A stretch of 64,000 nucleotides of DNA from Stutzerimonas frequens (GTDB lineage: Bacteria; Pseudomonadota; Gammaproteobacteria; Pseudomonadales; Pseudomonadaceae). The stretch covers positions 41,761-105,760 of the forward strand of contig NZ_JAMOHM010000015.1 in NCBI RefSeq assembly GCF_024448335.1, in the 5' to 3' direction. Positions within the stretch are counted from its first letter, which is position 1; every line of letters starts with the position of its first letter. The translations under genes were made by a program, and so were the position numbers. The notes under the pieces were generated by a model. It was not told the origin of the DNA. It saw only the letters and a program-made list of their open reading frames with translations, and did not search any database. Of this stretch, positions 20,716-29,804 are shown piece by piece.

Positions 20716-22043
20716 CACCGTCTCGCCGTCTCCTCGCTGCGCTGGGCGCATTGGCGCTGCTGGCTTTGCCGCTTGGCGTCTGCGCCGCGCTCGATGTAGC
20801 GCTGGCCGACAGCTGGCACAGCGCATGGTGGGGGGCGCTGCTGGCCCTCTTCGGGTTTGCTTTGTTCGATGCCCTCGCCCTGCGGCGTTTGCCCGTTCCG
20901 GCCGTACAACGGCAGCTGGCGGGCAATCTGCCGCTCGGACACTGGAGCGACGTGCAGTTGGTGGTTCGCAACCGCCATACCCGCGCGCTGCAGATCGAGC
21001 TGTTCGATCATGTCCCAAATGGCATGCGTTTCGAACAGCTGCCACAAGGACTGCGCCTGCCACCTGGGCAGCACTGCCTGCTTCACTACCGCCTTCGCCC
21101 GCTTCAGCGCGGCCATTTTCAGTTCGAGCGCTGCGATATCCGGCTGACCAGCCCTTTCTGCCTTTGGCGCCGCCGCCATCGCGTGGAGCGGGTCGACGAG
21201 ACGCGGGTCTATCCTGACTTCGCCCAGCTGCAGGGCGCCGGCATGCAGGCCATCGACCTCTGGCTGAACCGCCTTGGTGTACGCCCGCAACCTCGCCGCG
21301 GCCTGGGGCTGGAGTTTCACCAATTGCGCGAGTTTCGCGAGGGCGACACGCTGCGCCAGATCGACTGGAAGGCCACTGCCCGCACCCGGACGCCGATCGC
21401 CCGCGAATACCAGGACGAACGCGACCAGCAGATCATGCTGATGCTCGACTGCGGCCGCCGGATGCGCAGCCAGGATGACGAGCTGACCCATTTCGACCAC
21501 GCGCTCAATGCCAGCCTGCTGCTGGCCTATGCCGCCCTGCGTCAGGGCGATGCCGTCGGGCTCTGCACCTTTGCCAGCGACAACCCCCGGCACATCGCGC
21601 CAGCCAAGGGCCAGCAGCAGCTACGGGTGCTGCTCAACGCGGTCTACGATCTGCAGGCCACTCAGCGCCCCGCCGACTACAGCGAGGCGGTAGAACGGCT
21701 GCTTGCCCGCCAGCAGCGGCGGGCACTGGTCATCGTGCTGAGCAATCTGCGTGATGAAGATGACGCCGGCCTGCACGCAGCGCTGACACGCCTGTCGCGC
21801 CGACATCAGGTGCTGATGGTGAGCCTCAGGGAGGAAATATTGGACCGGCTTCGCCTGCGCCCGGTACAGACCCTTGAAGATGCCCTGGACTACTGCGGCG
21901 CGCAGGACTACCTGTGTATCCGCGAGAATCTGCACAAGCGCCTGCATGCCCGTGGAGTGCCTGTACTCGATGCACGCCCCGGCGATCTGGGGCCGGAGCT
22001 GGTCGGGCGCTACCTGGCCTGGAAGAAAGCCGGATCGCTGTGA
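20712..22043 (+). CDS. DUF58 domain protein (von Willebrand A-like)
   Basis: A 443-residue protein, the usual partner of MoxR. Two N-terminal helices (about 8-27 and 35-55) anchor it in the membrane. The DUF58 signature REGDTLRQIDWKATARTR lies near residue 212, followed by a vWA-like fold with a partial metal site (LMLDCGRRM, about 245). The C-terminus (about 320-430) completes the domain. It is the last gene of the operon; the PilZ gene follows 5 nt beyond on the opposite strand. Confidence 0.9.
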
Positions 22044-22048
22044 CCGCG

Positions 22049-22477
22049 CTACAAGCCGTGACAGCAATCCTTATCCGTAAAGCGGTTGGACGACGGGCTC
22101 GGATGATGCGCCATGGGTACGTGCGGCATCGGCTGAAAACTGAAGTAATGGTGCAAGGCCAGGATCATGTCGCGGATTTCGATCGGTGGCTCGATCAGCG
22201 AAAAGCCGGTGTCGTAGCTGCCCGGCGTGACATCCTCGTGGCTCCAGAGACTGAGCGCACTAAAATCCACATGACGCAGCTGCCCGGCCTTCCCGGGAAT
22301 CTTCAGGCGCATTTCGAAACGCACGCCGAGCATCATCGGATAGGGGCTGATCAGCATGAGCCCGCCTTCGGACAGGTTGCCGATGAAACCTAAGGGCCTG
22401 TCGGTGAAACGGTTGAATACGTTGAGGTAGTACGGCAACTGTTGCCGCTGAATACGACGCTGGTTCGCCATGTTCAT
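22049..22477 (-). CDS. PilZ domain protein (c-di-GMP receptor type)
   Basis: A 142-residue, single-domain PilZ protein. Both c-di-GMP-binding motifs are present: the N-terminal RRIQR (RxxxR) at about residues 6-10 and GNLSEGG (NxSxxG) about 25 residues later. It should therefore bind the second messenger, like YcgR-type receptors without the YcgR-N domain. The tail is His/Pro-rich. The ATG at 22477 (MNMANQ) is preferred; a longer frame exists with AGAAGG positioned between. The output partner is unknown. Confidence 0.83.
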   Translation of the reverse strand: MNMANQRRIQRQQLPYYLNVFNRFTDRPLGFIGNLSEGGLMLISPYPMMLGVRFEMRLKIPGKAGQLRHVDFSALSLWSHEDVTPGSYDTGFSLIEPPIEIRDMILALHHYFSFQPMPHVPMAHHPSPSSNRFTDKDCCHGL

Positions 22478-22521
22478 GTCGTCGAAGCCTTCTACCTTAG
22501 CCTTGTGCGAGTCCTTTCGGC

Positions 22522-22944
22522 TCAGCTGCATACCTGGCTGATTCGCGCCGCCAGGTGCTGTCGAGCCGCCTCTAGTTCACTGTCACTGTAGTAGACGCGC
22601 TCTCCGGCTGCATCGTTACGGAAAAAGCGTCCGCCGAGCTGCAGCTGCGATAAACGGTTGCGCAAGCTCTGACATTCCTGCTCCTGCGCCGCCCGAGTCT
22701 GGCTGGCCTGCTCTCGTGCCGCCTGCTGTTCCTGCCGGCGCGCATCGAAGAAGCGTTCGCTGCGCGCTTCGCGCTCACGGGTCTGATCGTCGCGCTCGAC
22801 AACCTGTGGCCGCACCTCGATCTGTTCGGCTCCGGCAGCAGGTCGCTGGCCGAAGTGGACACGCCCCTCGGCGTCCGTCCAACGGTAGATCTGCGCTGAT
22901 GCAAGGGTCGGCAACAGCAGGGTAATCAGCAATAGAGTTCGCAT
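22522..22944 (-). CDS. DUF4124 domain periplasmic protein
   Basis: A 140-residue exported protein. A signal peptide (MRTLLLITLLLPTLASA, cleavage after about 17) is followed directly by a DUF4124 domain, with IYRWTDAEGRVHFGQRP as signature. The remainder is a Gln/Arg/Glu-rich coiled-coil-like stretch (about 60-110). GAGGGACC precedes the ATG. DUF4124 proteins are common in Pseudomonas envelopes but have no assigned reaction. Confidence 0.82.
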   Translation of the reverse strand: MRTLLLITLLLPTLASAQIYRWTDAEGRVHFGQRPAAGAEQIEVRPQVVERDDQTREREARSERFFDARRQEQQAAREQASQTRAAQEQECQSLRNRLSQLQLGGRFFRNDAAGERVYYSDSELEAARQHLAARISQVCS

Positions 22945-22974
22945 GGTCCCTCACATGAACAGTTCGCTACGGCA

Positions 22975-23352
22975 TCAAGGTTTCGCCGGGTAAATCGCCG
23001 GCTGCGCCTCGGCATCATAGTGGCCAAGCTGTCGCAGCGTCTCCAGTCGGGCGCGGGCGCGATAGGCATATTCGCTCGCTGGGAAGCGCTCGATGATGAA
23101 GCGGTAGGTTTGCGCGGCATCGACGAACAGGCTCTGGCGCTCCAGGCACTGGCCGCGCAACAGCGAAATCTCCGGCTGCACCTGGCTACGCGGCTTGCTG
23201 CTACGCTCGGCCTGCGACAGCGACTGCATCACCCGCTCGCAATTGTCCGCTTCGTAATGCCGGTATGCCTCATCCAGATGGCGATCGGACGCATGACGGG
23301 CGCTGCAGCCAACGGTGAGCAGGGTCAGAAAAAGGATCATCAGGGTGCGCAT
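22975..23352 (-). CDS. TPR-like lipoprotein
   Basis: A 125-residue predicted lipoprotein: signal MRTLMILFLTLLTVG with lipobox TVGC (Cys16). The mature part is helical and resembles tetratricopeptide repeats (HLDEAYRHYEADNCERVMQSL; YRFIIERFPASEYAYRARARLETL), reminiscent of BamD/YbgF-type envelope scaffolds but shorter. GGAGGAACCCC precedes the ATG. It may be co-transcribed with the DUF4124 gene, 30 nt downstream. Function unknown. Confidence 0.75.
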   Translation of the reverse strand: MRTLMILFLTLLTVGCSARHASDRHLDEAYRHYEADNCERVMQSLSQAERSSKPRSQVQPEISLLRGQCLERQSLFVDAAQTYRFIIERFPASEYAYRARARLETLRQLGHYDAEAQPAIYPAKP

Positions 23353-23503
23353 GGGGTTCCTCCGTTTTGCCGCTGTATCGACCGCGCCGGAAAAACCTGC
23401 AGACAGCCCGTCAAATGCGCCGAAAGAGTAGTGGCTGGCGAGCGATGACTACAACGGACGAGCATAGTAGCCTCGCTGCCAGCCAGAAAAAGGAGCCATT
23501 TGA

Positions 23504-24952
23504 ATGATTCAGCGTCGCACCAAGATCGTCGCCACCCTGGGCCCGGCCAGCAGCTCACCGGAGGTGCTGGAAAAGATGATCATCGCCGGGCTGGATGTCG
23601 CCCGTCTGAACTTCTCACACGGCAGCCCCGACGAGCACCGTGCCCGGGCCGAACTGGTCCGCGAGATCGCCGCCCGCCATGGCCGCTTCGTCGCACTGCT
23701 GGGCGACTTGCAGGGCCCGAAGATCCGCATCGCCAAGTTCACCGACAAGCGCATCGAGCTGAAAGAAGGCGACCACTTCCGCTTCTCCGTCACCCACCCG
23801 CGCGACGCCGGCACCCAGGAAGTGGTCGGCATCGACTACCCGGACCTGGTCAAGGATTGCGGCGTCGGTGACGAACTGCTGCTGGACGACGGGCGCGTGG
23901 TGATGCGCGTGGACAACGCCACGGCTGACGAACTGCACTGCACCGTGTTGATTGGCGGCCCGCTGTCGGACAACAAGGGGATCAACCGTCGCGGCGGCGG
24001 TCTGACCGCGCCGGCGCTGACCGCCAAGGACAAGGCCGATATCAAACTGGCCGCCGACCTCAAGCTGGACTACCTGGCGGTTTCCTTTCCGCGCGATGCC
24101 GCCGACATGGACCTGGCGCGCCGCCTGCGCGACGAAGCCGGCTCCAGCGCCTGGCTGATCGCCAAGATCGAACGAGCCGAAGCCGTGGCCGATGACGAGG
24201 CGCTGGACGGCCTGATCCGCGCCAGCGACGGTGTAATGGTGGCGCGCGGCGACCTCGGCGTGGAAATCGGCGATGCCGAGCTAGTGGGTATCCAGAAAAA
24301 GATCATTTTGCACGCGCGCCGTCACAACAAGGTGGTGATCACCGCGACCCAGATGATGGAGTCGATGATCCACAGCCCGATGCCGACCCGTGCCGAAGTG
24401 TCCGATGTAGCCAACGCGGTACTCGACTACACCGACGCGGTGATGCTGTCGGCGGAAAGCGCCGCTGGCGAATACCCGATCGAAGCGATCAAGGCCATGG
24501 CGCGCGTCTGCTGCGGTGCGGAAAAGCACCCGACCAGCACCAAGTCCGGTCACCGCCTCGGCCAGCAGTTCGAGCGCTGTGACGAAAGCGCGGCGCTGGC
24601 GGCGATGTACACCGCCAACCACTTCCCCGGCGTCAAGGCGATCATTGCGCTGACCGAGAGTGGCTACACGCCGTTGATCATGTCGCGCATCCGCTCCTCG
24701 GTACCGATCTTTGCCTTCTCGCCGCATCGCGAGACCCAAGCGCGTGTCGCCCTGTTCCGCGGCGTGCAGACCGTGCCGTTCGACCCGGCCGCACTGCCGG
24801 CAGACAAGGTCAGCCAGATGGCCGTGGAGGAACTGCTCAAGCGCAACATCGTGCAGCCGGGCGACTGGGTGATCCTGACCAAGGGCGACAGCTACCACGA
24901 CAGCACCGGCGGCACCAACACCATGAAGATCCTGCGCGTCGGCGATCAGTAA
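23504..24952 (+). CDS. pyk: Pyruvate kinase
   Basis: A 482-residue pyruvate kinase converting phosphoenolpyruvate and ADP to pyruvate and ATP. Signatures are the N-terminal RRTKIVATLGPASSSPEVL, LDVARLNFSHGSPDEH (about 34-49), the catalytic Lys region AWLIAKIERAEAV near 220, and VMVARGDLGVEIG near 245, followed by TATQMMESMI. Size and sequence resemble the PykA (AMP-activated, type II) form common in Pseudomonas; regulation cannot be proved here. AAGGAG precedes the ATG. Monocistronic. Confidence 0.95.
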   Translation: MIQRRTKIVATLGPASSSPEVLEKMIIAGLDVARLNFSHGSPDEHRARAELVREIAARHGRFVALLGDLQGPKIRIAKFTDKRIELKEGDHFRFSVTHPRDAGTQEVVGIDYPDLVKDCGVGDELLLDDGRVVMRVDNATADELHCTVLIGGPLSDNKGINRRGGGLTAPALTAKDKADIKLAADLKLDYLAVSFPRDAADMDLARRLRDEAGSSAWLIAKIERAEAVADDEALDGLIRASDGVMVARGDLGVEIGDAELVGIQKKIILHARRHNKVVITATQMMESMIHSPMPTRAEVSDVANAVLDYTDAVMLSAESAAGEYPIEAIKAMARVCCGAEKHPTSTKSGHRLGQQFERCDESAALAAMYTANHFPGVKAIIALTESGYTPLIMSRIRSSVPIFAFSPHRETQARVALFRGVQTVPFDPAALPADKVSQMAVEELLKRNIVQPGDWVILTKGDSYHDSTGGTNTMKILRVGDQ

Positions 24953-24970
24953 TCGCGCCAGCGCAGCAGC

Positions 24971-25005
24971 AGAAAGGCCGGCGTTTGCCGGCCTTTCTGT
25001 TTTTC
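24971..25005 (+). terminator. Terminator of pyk, probably bidirectional
   Basis: AGAAAGGCCGGC-gttt-GCCGGCCTTTCT followed by GTTTTT. The symmetrical A- and T-rich flanks would also work for the convergent reductase gene, whose stop codon overlaps its right edge. Confidence 0.9.
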
Positions 25006-25960
25006 AGGGAACGTCGCCCCGATTGGCCCTGATGAAGGCATCGCCGAATATCTGTCCGCGCGGCAGACCGGCGAGGTACAGGCGCCTGGCACAGGCCTCG
25101 ATGAACGACGGACTGCCACAGACCAGCGCGACATCCCGGCGCGAAGTGGGCCGCAGCGTATCCAACATACGGTCTCGCCCATCCGCCCCAATCCATTCCA
25201 GCTGCAGGTTGTCATGCGTCTGCGCGAGCGCCTGCAGCGGCTCCTTCAGGTAATGCCCGTCGCGACAGGTATGCAGCAACCTGATAGGGCCCCGGTGGCC
25301 CTGGCGCAGGCTCTCGCGCAGCACGCCCCAGAGAGGTCCGAGGCCGGTTCCGGCCGCCAGCAGCAGCAACGGCCGCTCGGCCCACTCCCGCTCGTAGTGC
25401 AGAGCGCCCCCATGCAATTCACCCAGCCGCAGCAGATCGCCGGGACGCAGCTGACGCGCGAAGTCAGAGAAAGCGCCGGGCCGGCTGCAGTCGATATGAA
25501 ACTCCAGCCACGGGTCATCGTCGGGAAGACTGGCCAGCGAATACGGCCGAGCCACGCCCGTAGCCGTCCATAGCAGCAGGTGCTGACCGGCTCGATAGCG
25601 CAGCGGCCGCTCCGGCAGCACACGCAGGCGCAGCACGCTGCTGCCCAGCCATTCCAGGCTTTCCACGCGCGCCGCCAACCCATCGCGGCGGGGATCGAAG
25701 ACCTCCAGGCTCAGATCGCCTTCGACCCGGCACTGGCATGCGAGCCGCCAGCCGGCATGACGTTGCTCGGGACGCAACAGGTCCGGCTGCAGGTCATGCG
25801 GCTCGCCCTCAAGACAGCGCACCAGGCAGGCGTGACAGCTTCCGGCCCGGCAACCGGAGGGTACCGGCACGCCGCCCTGGATCAGGGCATCGAGCAGATT
25901 GCTTGCAGTTGCCACCTGCCAACGCCTCCCGGCACAGCAGAGTTCAGGCATTGCAGACAT
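25004..25960 (-). CDS. 2Fe-2S ferredoxin-NAD(P)H oxidoreductase
   Basis: A 318-residue electron-transfer flavoprotein: N-terminal plant-type ferredoxin domain (residues 1-90) with the cluster motif GCRAGSCHAC (CxxxxCxxC) and a distal Cys pair LACQC, then an FAD domain (RPYSLASLP, about 185) and a NAD(P) domain (GTGLGPLWGVLRE, about 240; VCGSPSFIEAC). This layout matches oxygenase reductases such as VanB/phenol-hydroxylase components, but no oxygenase is adjacent, so the partner is unknown. The start region overlaps the end of the GGDEF gene by about 17 nt, suggesting coupling. Confidence 0.83.
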   Translation of the reverse strand: MSAMPELCCAGRRWQVATASNLLDALIQGGVPVPSGCRAGSCHACLVRCLEGEPHDLQPDLLRPEQRHAGWRLACQCRVEGDLSLEVFDPRRDGLAARVESLEWLGSSVLRLRVLPERPLRYRAGQHLLLWTATGVARPYSLASLPDDDPWLEFHIDCSRPGAFSDFARQLRPGDLLRLGELHGGALHYEREWAERPLLLLAAGTGLGPLWGVLRESLRQGHRGPIRLLHTCRDGHYLKEPLQALAQTHDNLQLEWIGADGRDRMLDTLRPTSRRDVALVCGSPSFIEACARRLYLAGLPRGQIFGDAFIRANRGDVP

Positions 25961-27074
25961 CCCACGCCGCCTCGCAGCGGTTACGCCCGGCGCGCTTGGC
26001 GCGGTAGAGCGCCTCGTCGGCACGTTGCAGCGCGGCATCCAGGTTATCCCCGGCATTCAGCAGGGTCAGCCCGATGGACAGGCTGAGGTGCCCCGACGCG
26101 ATGTCGGCATCCTCCGGCTCGGCATTGGCGAACGCTTCGCGCAAGCGCTCGCAGCAGGCGCGGAACTGCTCGGCGTCGGTTTCCGGCAGCAACAGCACGA
26201 ACTCCTCGCCGCCGTAACGGGCCAGTACGTCGTCATCACGCAGACAGGTCCGCGCCACCTTGGCGAACGTCTGCAGCACGCGATCACCTGTCGCGTGGCC
26301 GTGGATATCGTTGATTCGTTTGAAGTGGTCGAGGTCGATCAAGGCCAGCCCGGACTGGTGTCCCCTGCGCAAGCGGCTCAGGTCGCCTTCGGCAATCCGC
26401 AGGAAGCGGCGACGGTTGTAGAGGCCGGTCAGCTCGTCGGTGGAGGCCAGATCCTCCAGTTGCCGCATCATGCCGCGCAGGGTGTCCTGATGTGCCTGCA
26501 GGGCGAATCGCCTTTGCCGCATGCGCTGCCGCAGGCGGTACACATGCCCGGTGAGCAGGCACATCCAGATCAGCGTGACCAGCAGCACGCAGGCCTGCAA
26601 CAGAAACACCGTGACATCCACCGTCCGCTGCAGGTAGTAGTCCATTGCGGCAAGGCCGATGAAGCTGAGAAAAGCCAACGTCGCGTAGCGAACGAAAACC
26701 TTCGGCGGCAGGAACACGGCGAACATCAGGACCAGCAGATACAGCACCAGAAGCGAACCGCGGGCGCTGCCCAGGTTGAACAGGAAGTAAGTCAGCCACA
26801 CCAGCGCGACCAGTACCTGAGGCTCCGTCAGGCTGGGGTCCTTGAAGCGCAGATTGATACCGCGATGGAAAAGCCAGAAGAACGCCAGTTGACTCAGCAC
26901 GATCAGCGCCGAATGCACGACCGCACTGGAAATGGTCGCCTGGTAGAAGCCGCCCGCCACCGCGACCCATGTCAGCAGCAGCGCAAGTCCATAAGTCACC
27001 GAAGCCATCGCGAAGCGCCGCGTCACCAACTGCTGCAGCGTCCGCTCATCGGTCTCGTCACGTACCGGGCTCAT
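25944..27074 (-). CDS. Membrane-bound diguanylate cyclase (GGDEF)
   Basis: A 376-residue protein with about six N-terminal helices (about 25-195, e.g. YGLALLLTWVAVAGGFYQ and FLLQACVLLVTLIWMCLLTG) as a membrane sensor and a C-terminal GGDEF domain (about 215-370). The active site is YGGEEF, and the product-inhibition site RDDD sits exactly five residues before it, so it should be an active, feedback-inhibited cyclase making c-di-GMP. ATG at 27074 is assumed; an in-frame GTG lies 33 nt upstream. Cotranscribed with the reductase downstream. Confidence 0.88.
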   Translation of the reverse strand: MSPVRDETDERTLQQLVTRRFAMASVTYGLALLLTWVAVAGGFYQATISSAVVHSALIVLSQLAFFWLFHRGINLRFKDPSLTEPQVLVALVWLTYFLFNLGSARGSLLVLYLLVLMFAVFLPPKVFVRYATLAFLSFIGLAAMDYYLQRTVDVTVFLLQACVLLVTLIWMCLLTGHVYRLRQRMRQRRFALQAHQDTLRGMMRQLEDLASTDELTGLYNRRRFLRIAEGDLSRLRRGHQSGLALIDLDHFKRINDIHGHATGDRVLQTFAKVARTCLRDDDVLARYGGEEFVLLLPETDAEQFRACCERLREAFANAEPEDADIASGHLSLSIGLTLLNAGDNLDAALQRADEALYRAKRAGRNRCEAAWDVCNA

Positions 27075-27187
27075 AGGGATCCATCCCACTGTGGCAATTT
27101 GCCGCACTCTACGCCTACCGAAAACAAAAACCTAGCCGGCATTCCCATCGCTCCTGGTCCGTCCGTGTACCGCGCAGCCCGACGCGT

Positions 27188-27193
27188 TATACT
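27188..27193 (+). promoter_or_regulatory. Candidate -10 element of the fumarase gene
   Basis: TATACT, 77 nt before the fumarase ATG, is a near-consensus -10 box. No good -35 hexamer lies at the right distance. It is followed by a small hairpin GCCGCG / CGCGGC with an AT-rich loop in the early leader. Confidence 0.4.
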
Positions 27194-27269
27194 GCCGCGC
27201 ATTTTTTCGCGGCGCGTCGACTGCCACTCCCGACGCGCCTCTTACCGCCCCGCCATGAGGACGCGCTGC

Positions 27270-28793
27270 ATGACCGTGATCAAGCAAGACGACCTGATTC
27301 AAAGCGTCGCCGACGCTTTGCAGTTCATTTCTTACTACCATCCCGTGGATTTCATTCAGGCAATGCACGAAGCCTACCTGCGTGAAGAATCCCCGGCCGC
27401 GCGCGACGCCATGGCGCAGATCCTGATCAACTCGCGCATGTGCGCCACCGGTCATCGTCCGATTTGCCAGGACACCGGCATCGTCACCGTCTTCATCCGC
27501 GTCGGCATGGACGTGCGCTGGGACGGCGCCACCATGAGCGTCGACGACATGATCAACGAGGGTGTACGCCGCGCCTACAACCTGCCGGAAAACGTCCTGC
27601 GTGCTTCGATCCTGGCCGACCCGGCAGGTTCCCGCAAGAACACCAAGGACAATACCCCGGCCGTCATCCATTACTCCATCGTCCCGGGTGACAAAGTCGA
27701 GGTGGATGTGGCCGCCAAGGGCGGTGGCTCGGAGAACAAGTCGAAGATGGCCATGCTCAACCCGTCCGACTCCATCGTCGACTGGGTCCTGAAGACCGTT
27801 CCGACCATGGGCGCCGGCTGGTGCCCGCCGGGCATGCTCGGCATCGGCATCGGCGGCACCGCGGAGAAGGCCGCGGTGATGGCCAAGGAAGTGCTGATGG
27901 AATCCATCGACATCCATGAGCTGAAAGCCCGTGGCCCGCAGAACCGCATCGAAGAGCTGCGTCTGGAGCTGTTCGAGAAGGTCAACCAGCTGGGCATCGG
28001 CGCCCAGGGCCTGGGCGGCCTGACCACCGTGCTCGACGTCAAGATCATGGATTACCCGACCCATGCCGCATCCTTGCCGGTATGCATGATCCCTAACTGC
28101 GCCGCCACCCGTCATGCGCACTTCGTACTCGACGGCTCCGGCCCGGCCAGCCTGGAAGCACCGCCGCTGGACGCCTACCCGGAAATCGTCTGGGAAGCCG
28201 GCCCGAGCGCACGCCGCGTCAACCTCGACAGCATCACCCCGGAAGAGGTGCAGAGCTGGAAGCCGGGCGAGACCATCCTGCTCAACGGCAAGATGCTCAC
28301 CGGTCGCGACGCCGCGCACAAGCGCATGGTCGACATGCTGAACAAGGGCGAAGAGCTGCCGGTAGACCTCAAGGGCCGCTTCATCTACTACGTCGGCCCG
28401 GTCGATCCGGTCGGTGACGAAGTGGTTGGCCCGGCTGGCCCGACTACCGCGACGCGCATGGACAAGTTCACCCGTCAGATTCTCGAGAGCACTGGCCTCT
28501 TGGGCATGATCGGCAAGTCCGAGCGCGGCCCGATCGCCATCGAGGCGATCAAGGACAACAAGGCCGTCTACCTGATGGCCGTTGGCGGCGCCGCCTATCT
28601 GGTGGCGCAGGCGATCAAGAAGTCCAAGGTGCTGGCGTTCGCCGAACTGGGCATGGAAGCGATCTACGAGTTCGAAGTGAAGGACATGCCGGTCACCGTT
28701 GCGGTGGACACCAACGGCGAGTCGGTGCACATCACGGGACCTGCGATCTGGCAGAAGAAGATCGCCGACAGCCTGGCGGTCGAAGTGCAGTAA
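27270..28793 (+). CDS. fumA: Class I fumarate hydratase (4Fe-4S, FumA type)
   Basis: A 507-residue iron-sulfur fumarase of the TCA cycle (fumarate to malate), unrelated to class II FumC. The N-terminus MTVIKQDDLIQSVADALQ and GHRPICQDTGIVTVFIR (cluster Cys, about residue 65) are typical, as are NCAATRHAHFVLDG and the C-terminal beta domain (TTATRMDKFTRQILESTGL). The open frame runs far upstream, but GAGGA 8 nt before the ATG at 27270 and family length define the start. Oxygen-sensitive in the family. A terminator follows. Confidence 0.95.
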   Translation: MTVIKQDDLIQSVADALQFISYYHPVDFIQAMHEAYLREESPAARDAMAQILINSRMCATGHRPICQDTGIVTVFIRVGMDVRWDGATMSVDDMINEGVRRAYNLPENVLRASILADPAGSRKNTKDNTPAVIHYSIVPGDKVEVDVAAKGGGSENKSKMAMLNPSDSIVDWVLKTVPTMGAGWCPPGMLGIGIGGTAEKAAVMAKEVLMESIDIHELKARGPQNRIEELRLELFEKVNQLGIGAQGLGGLTTVLDVKIMDYPTHAASLPVCMIPNCAATRHAHFVLDGSGPASLEAPPLDAYPEIVWEAGPSARRVNLDSITPEEVQSWKPGETILLNGKMLTGRDAAHKRMVDMLNKGEELPVDLKGRFIYYVGPVDPVGDEVVGPAGPTTATRMDKFTRQILESTGLLGMIGKSERGPIAIEAIKDNKAVYLMAVGGAAYLVAQAIKKSKVLAFAELGMEAIYEFEVKDMPVTVAVDTNGESVHITGPAIWQKKIADSLAVEVQ

Positions 28794-28810
28794 TCGCCCC
28801 GGTGGAAAAT

Positions 28811-28845
28811 GAAAAGCCCGGCCTCAGTGCCGGGCTTTTCGTTGT
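28811..28845 (+). terminator. Terminator of fumA, possibly bidirectional
   Basis: AAAAGCCCGGC-ctcagt-GCCGGGCTTTT, 18 nt after the stop codon. The A/T-rich flanks suit termination from both sides; the convergent VF530 gene ends 20 nt further on. Confidence 0.9.
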
Positions 28846-28864
28846 CAGCGTCAGACCGGATCGA

Positions 28865-29086
28865 TCAGCCGCGGCGGTGCAACTGGACGAACAGCGCTTC
28901 CACCTTCTGCCGCGCCCAGGGCGTCTTGCGCAGGAATTTCAGGCTCGACTTGATGCTCGGCTCGCTCTTGAAGCAGCGGATGTCGACGCGCTGGGCCAAA
29001 CCGTCCCAGCCGTAGTGGGCGTGCAGCTCGGTGAGTATGGCTTCCAGGGTGACGCCATGAAGGGGATCGTTGGGAGTTGCAGACAC
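28865..29086 (-). CDS. VF530 (DUF2132) family DNA-binding-like protein
   Basis: A 73-residue protein of the VF530 family. The signature [20 protein letters not shown] and the end [19 protein letters not shown] are diagnostic. The family fold resembles a small helical DNA-binding domain; its function is unknown. Start assigned to GTG at 29086, giving [11 protein letters not shown]; the longer frame upstream has no family match. The ribosome site (AAGAG) is weak. Confidence 0.8.
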   Translation of the reverse strand: MSATPNDPLHGVTLEAILTELHAHYGWDGLAQRVDIRCFKSEPSIKSSLKFLRKTPWARQKVEALFVQLHRRG

Positions 29087-29169
29087 GGATGGCGCTCTTG
29101 CTGAAGCGGCACGAGCCGCGGGGTGGTCATGCGTGCCGCCGGCAAATGCGGGACGGCACGCAGGGCATC

Positions 29170-29751
29170 CTACAGCTTTATCTCGGTGCCGAGCAGCTTG
29201 AGAAAGCCGGCCAGCCAGGCCGGATGCGCCGGCCAGGCCGGGGCGCTGACCAGATTGCCTTCGGTGTGCGCCTGGTCCACCGGGATATCGACGTAGTCGC
29301 CGCCGGCCAGCTTCACCTCCGGTGCGCAGGCTGGGTAAGCGCTGCACGCGCGGCCCTTCAACACACCAGCAGCGGCCAGCAGCTGTGCGCCATGACAGAC
29401 GGCGGCGATCGGCTTGCCGGCTTCGTCGAAGGCCCGTACCAGCGCCAGCACCTGCTCGTTCAGACGCAGATACTCCGGCGCGCGGCCGCCAGGAATCACC
29501 AGCGCGTCATAGTCCTCGGCACGCACCGCGTTGAAATCGAAGTTCAGCGCAAAGTTGTGGCCCGGCTTCTCGCTGTAGGTCTGGTCGCCCTCGAAATCAT
29601 GGATCGCGGTGCGTACGGTGTCGCCGGCCTTCTTGTCCGGGCACACCGCATGCACGCGATGGCCGACCATCTGCAGTGCCTGGAACGGCACCATGGTTTC
29701 GTAATCCTCGGCGTAATCACCCACCAGCATCAAAATGTTCTTTGCTGCCAT
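29170..29751 (-). CDS. DJ-1/PfpI family protein
   Basis: A 193-residue cytoplasmic protein of the class I glutamine amidotransferase-like DJ-1/PfpI family. The nucleophile elbow [14 protein letters not shown] (Cys near residue 109) and [12 protein letters not shown] (about 82-93, carrying the conserved Glu-type region) are clear. Members act as proteases, glyoxalases or protein deglycases; which applies cannot be told from sequence. ATG at 29751 starts [18 protein letters not shown]. It follows the cardiolipin synthase gene by 53 nt on the same strand. Confidence 0.88.
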   Translation of the reverse strand: MAAKNILMLVGDYAEDYETMVPFQALQMVGHRVHAVCPDKKAGDTVRTAIHDFEGDQTYSEKPGHNFALNFDFNAVRAEDYDALVIPGGRAPEYLRLNEQVLALVRAFDEAGKPIAAVCHGAQLLAAAGVLKGRACSAYPACAPEVKLAGGDYVDIPVDQAHTEGNLVSAPAWPAHPAWLAGFLKLLGTEIKL

Positions 29752-29804
29752 TGCATCGTCCTCTTTCGCGCGGGTTTGGAGCATCGCTCCGGTACGCAAC
29801 GGCC

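Noticed and set aside
27132..28730. 532-codon open frame antisense to fumA
   Set aside because: Antisense shadow of a highly conserved gene; composition is His/Asp/Val-rich and unnatural.
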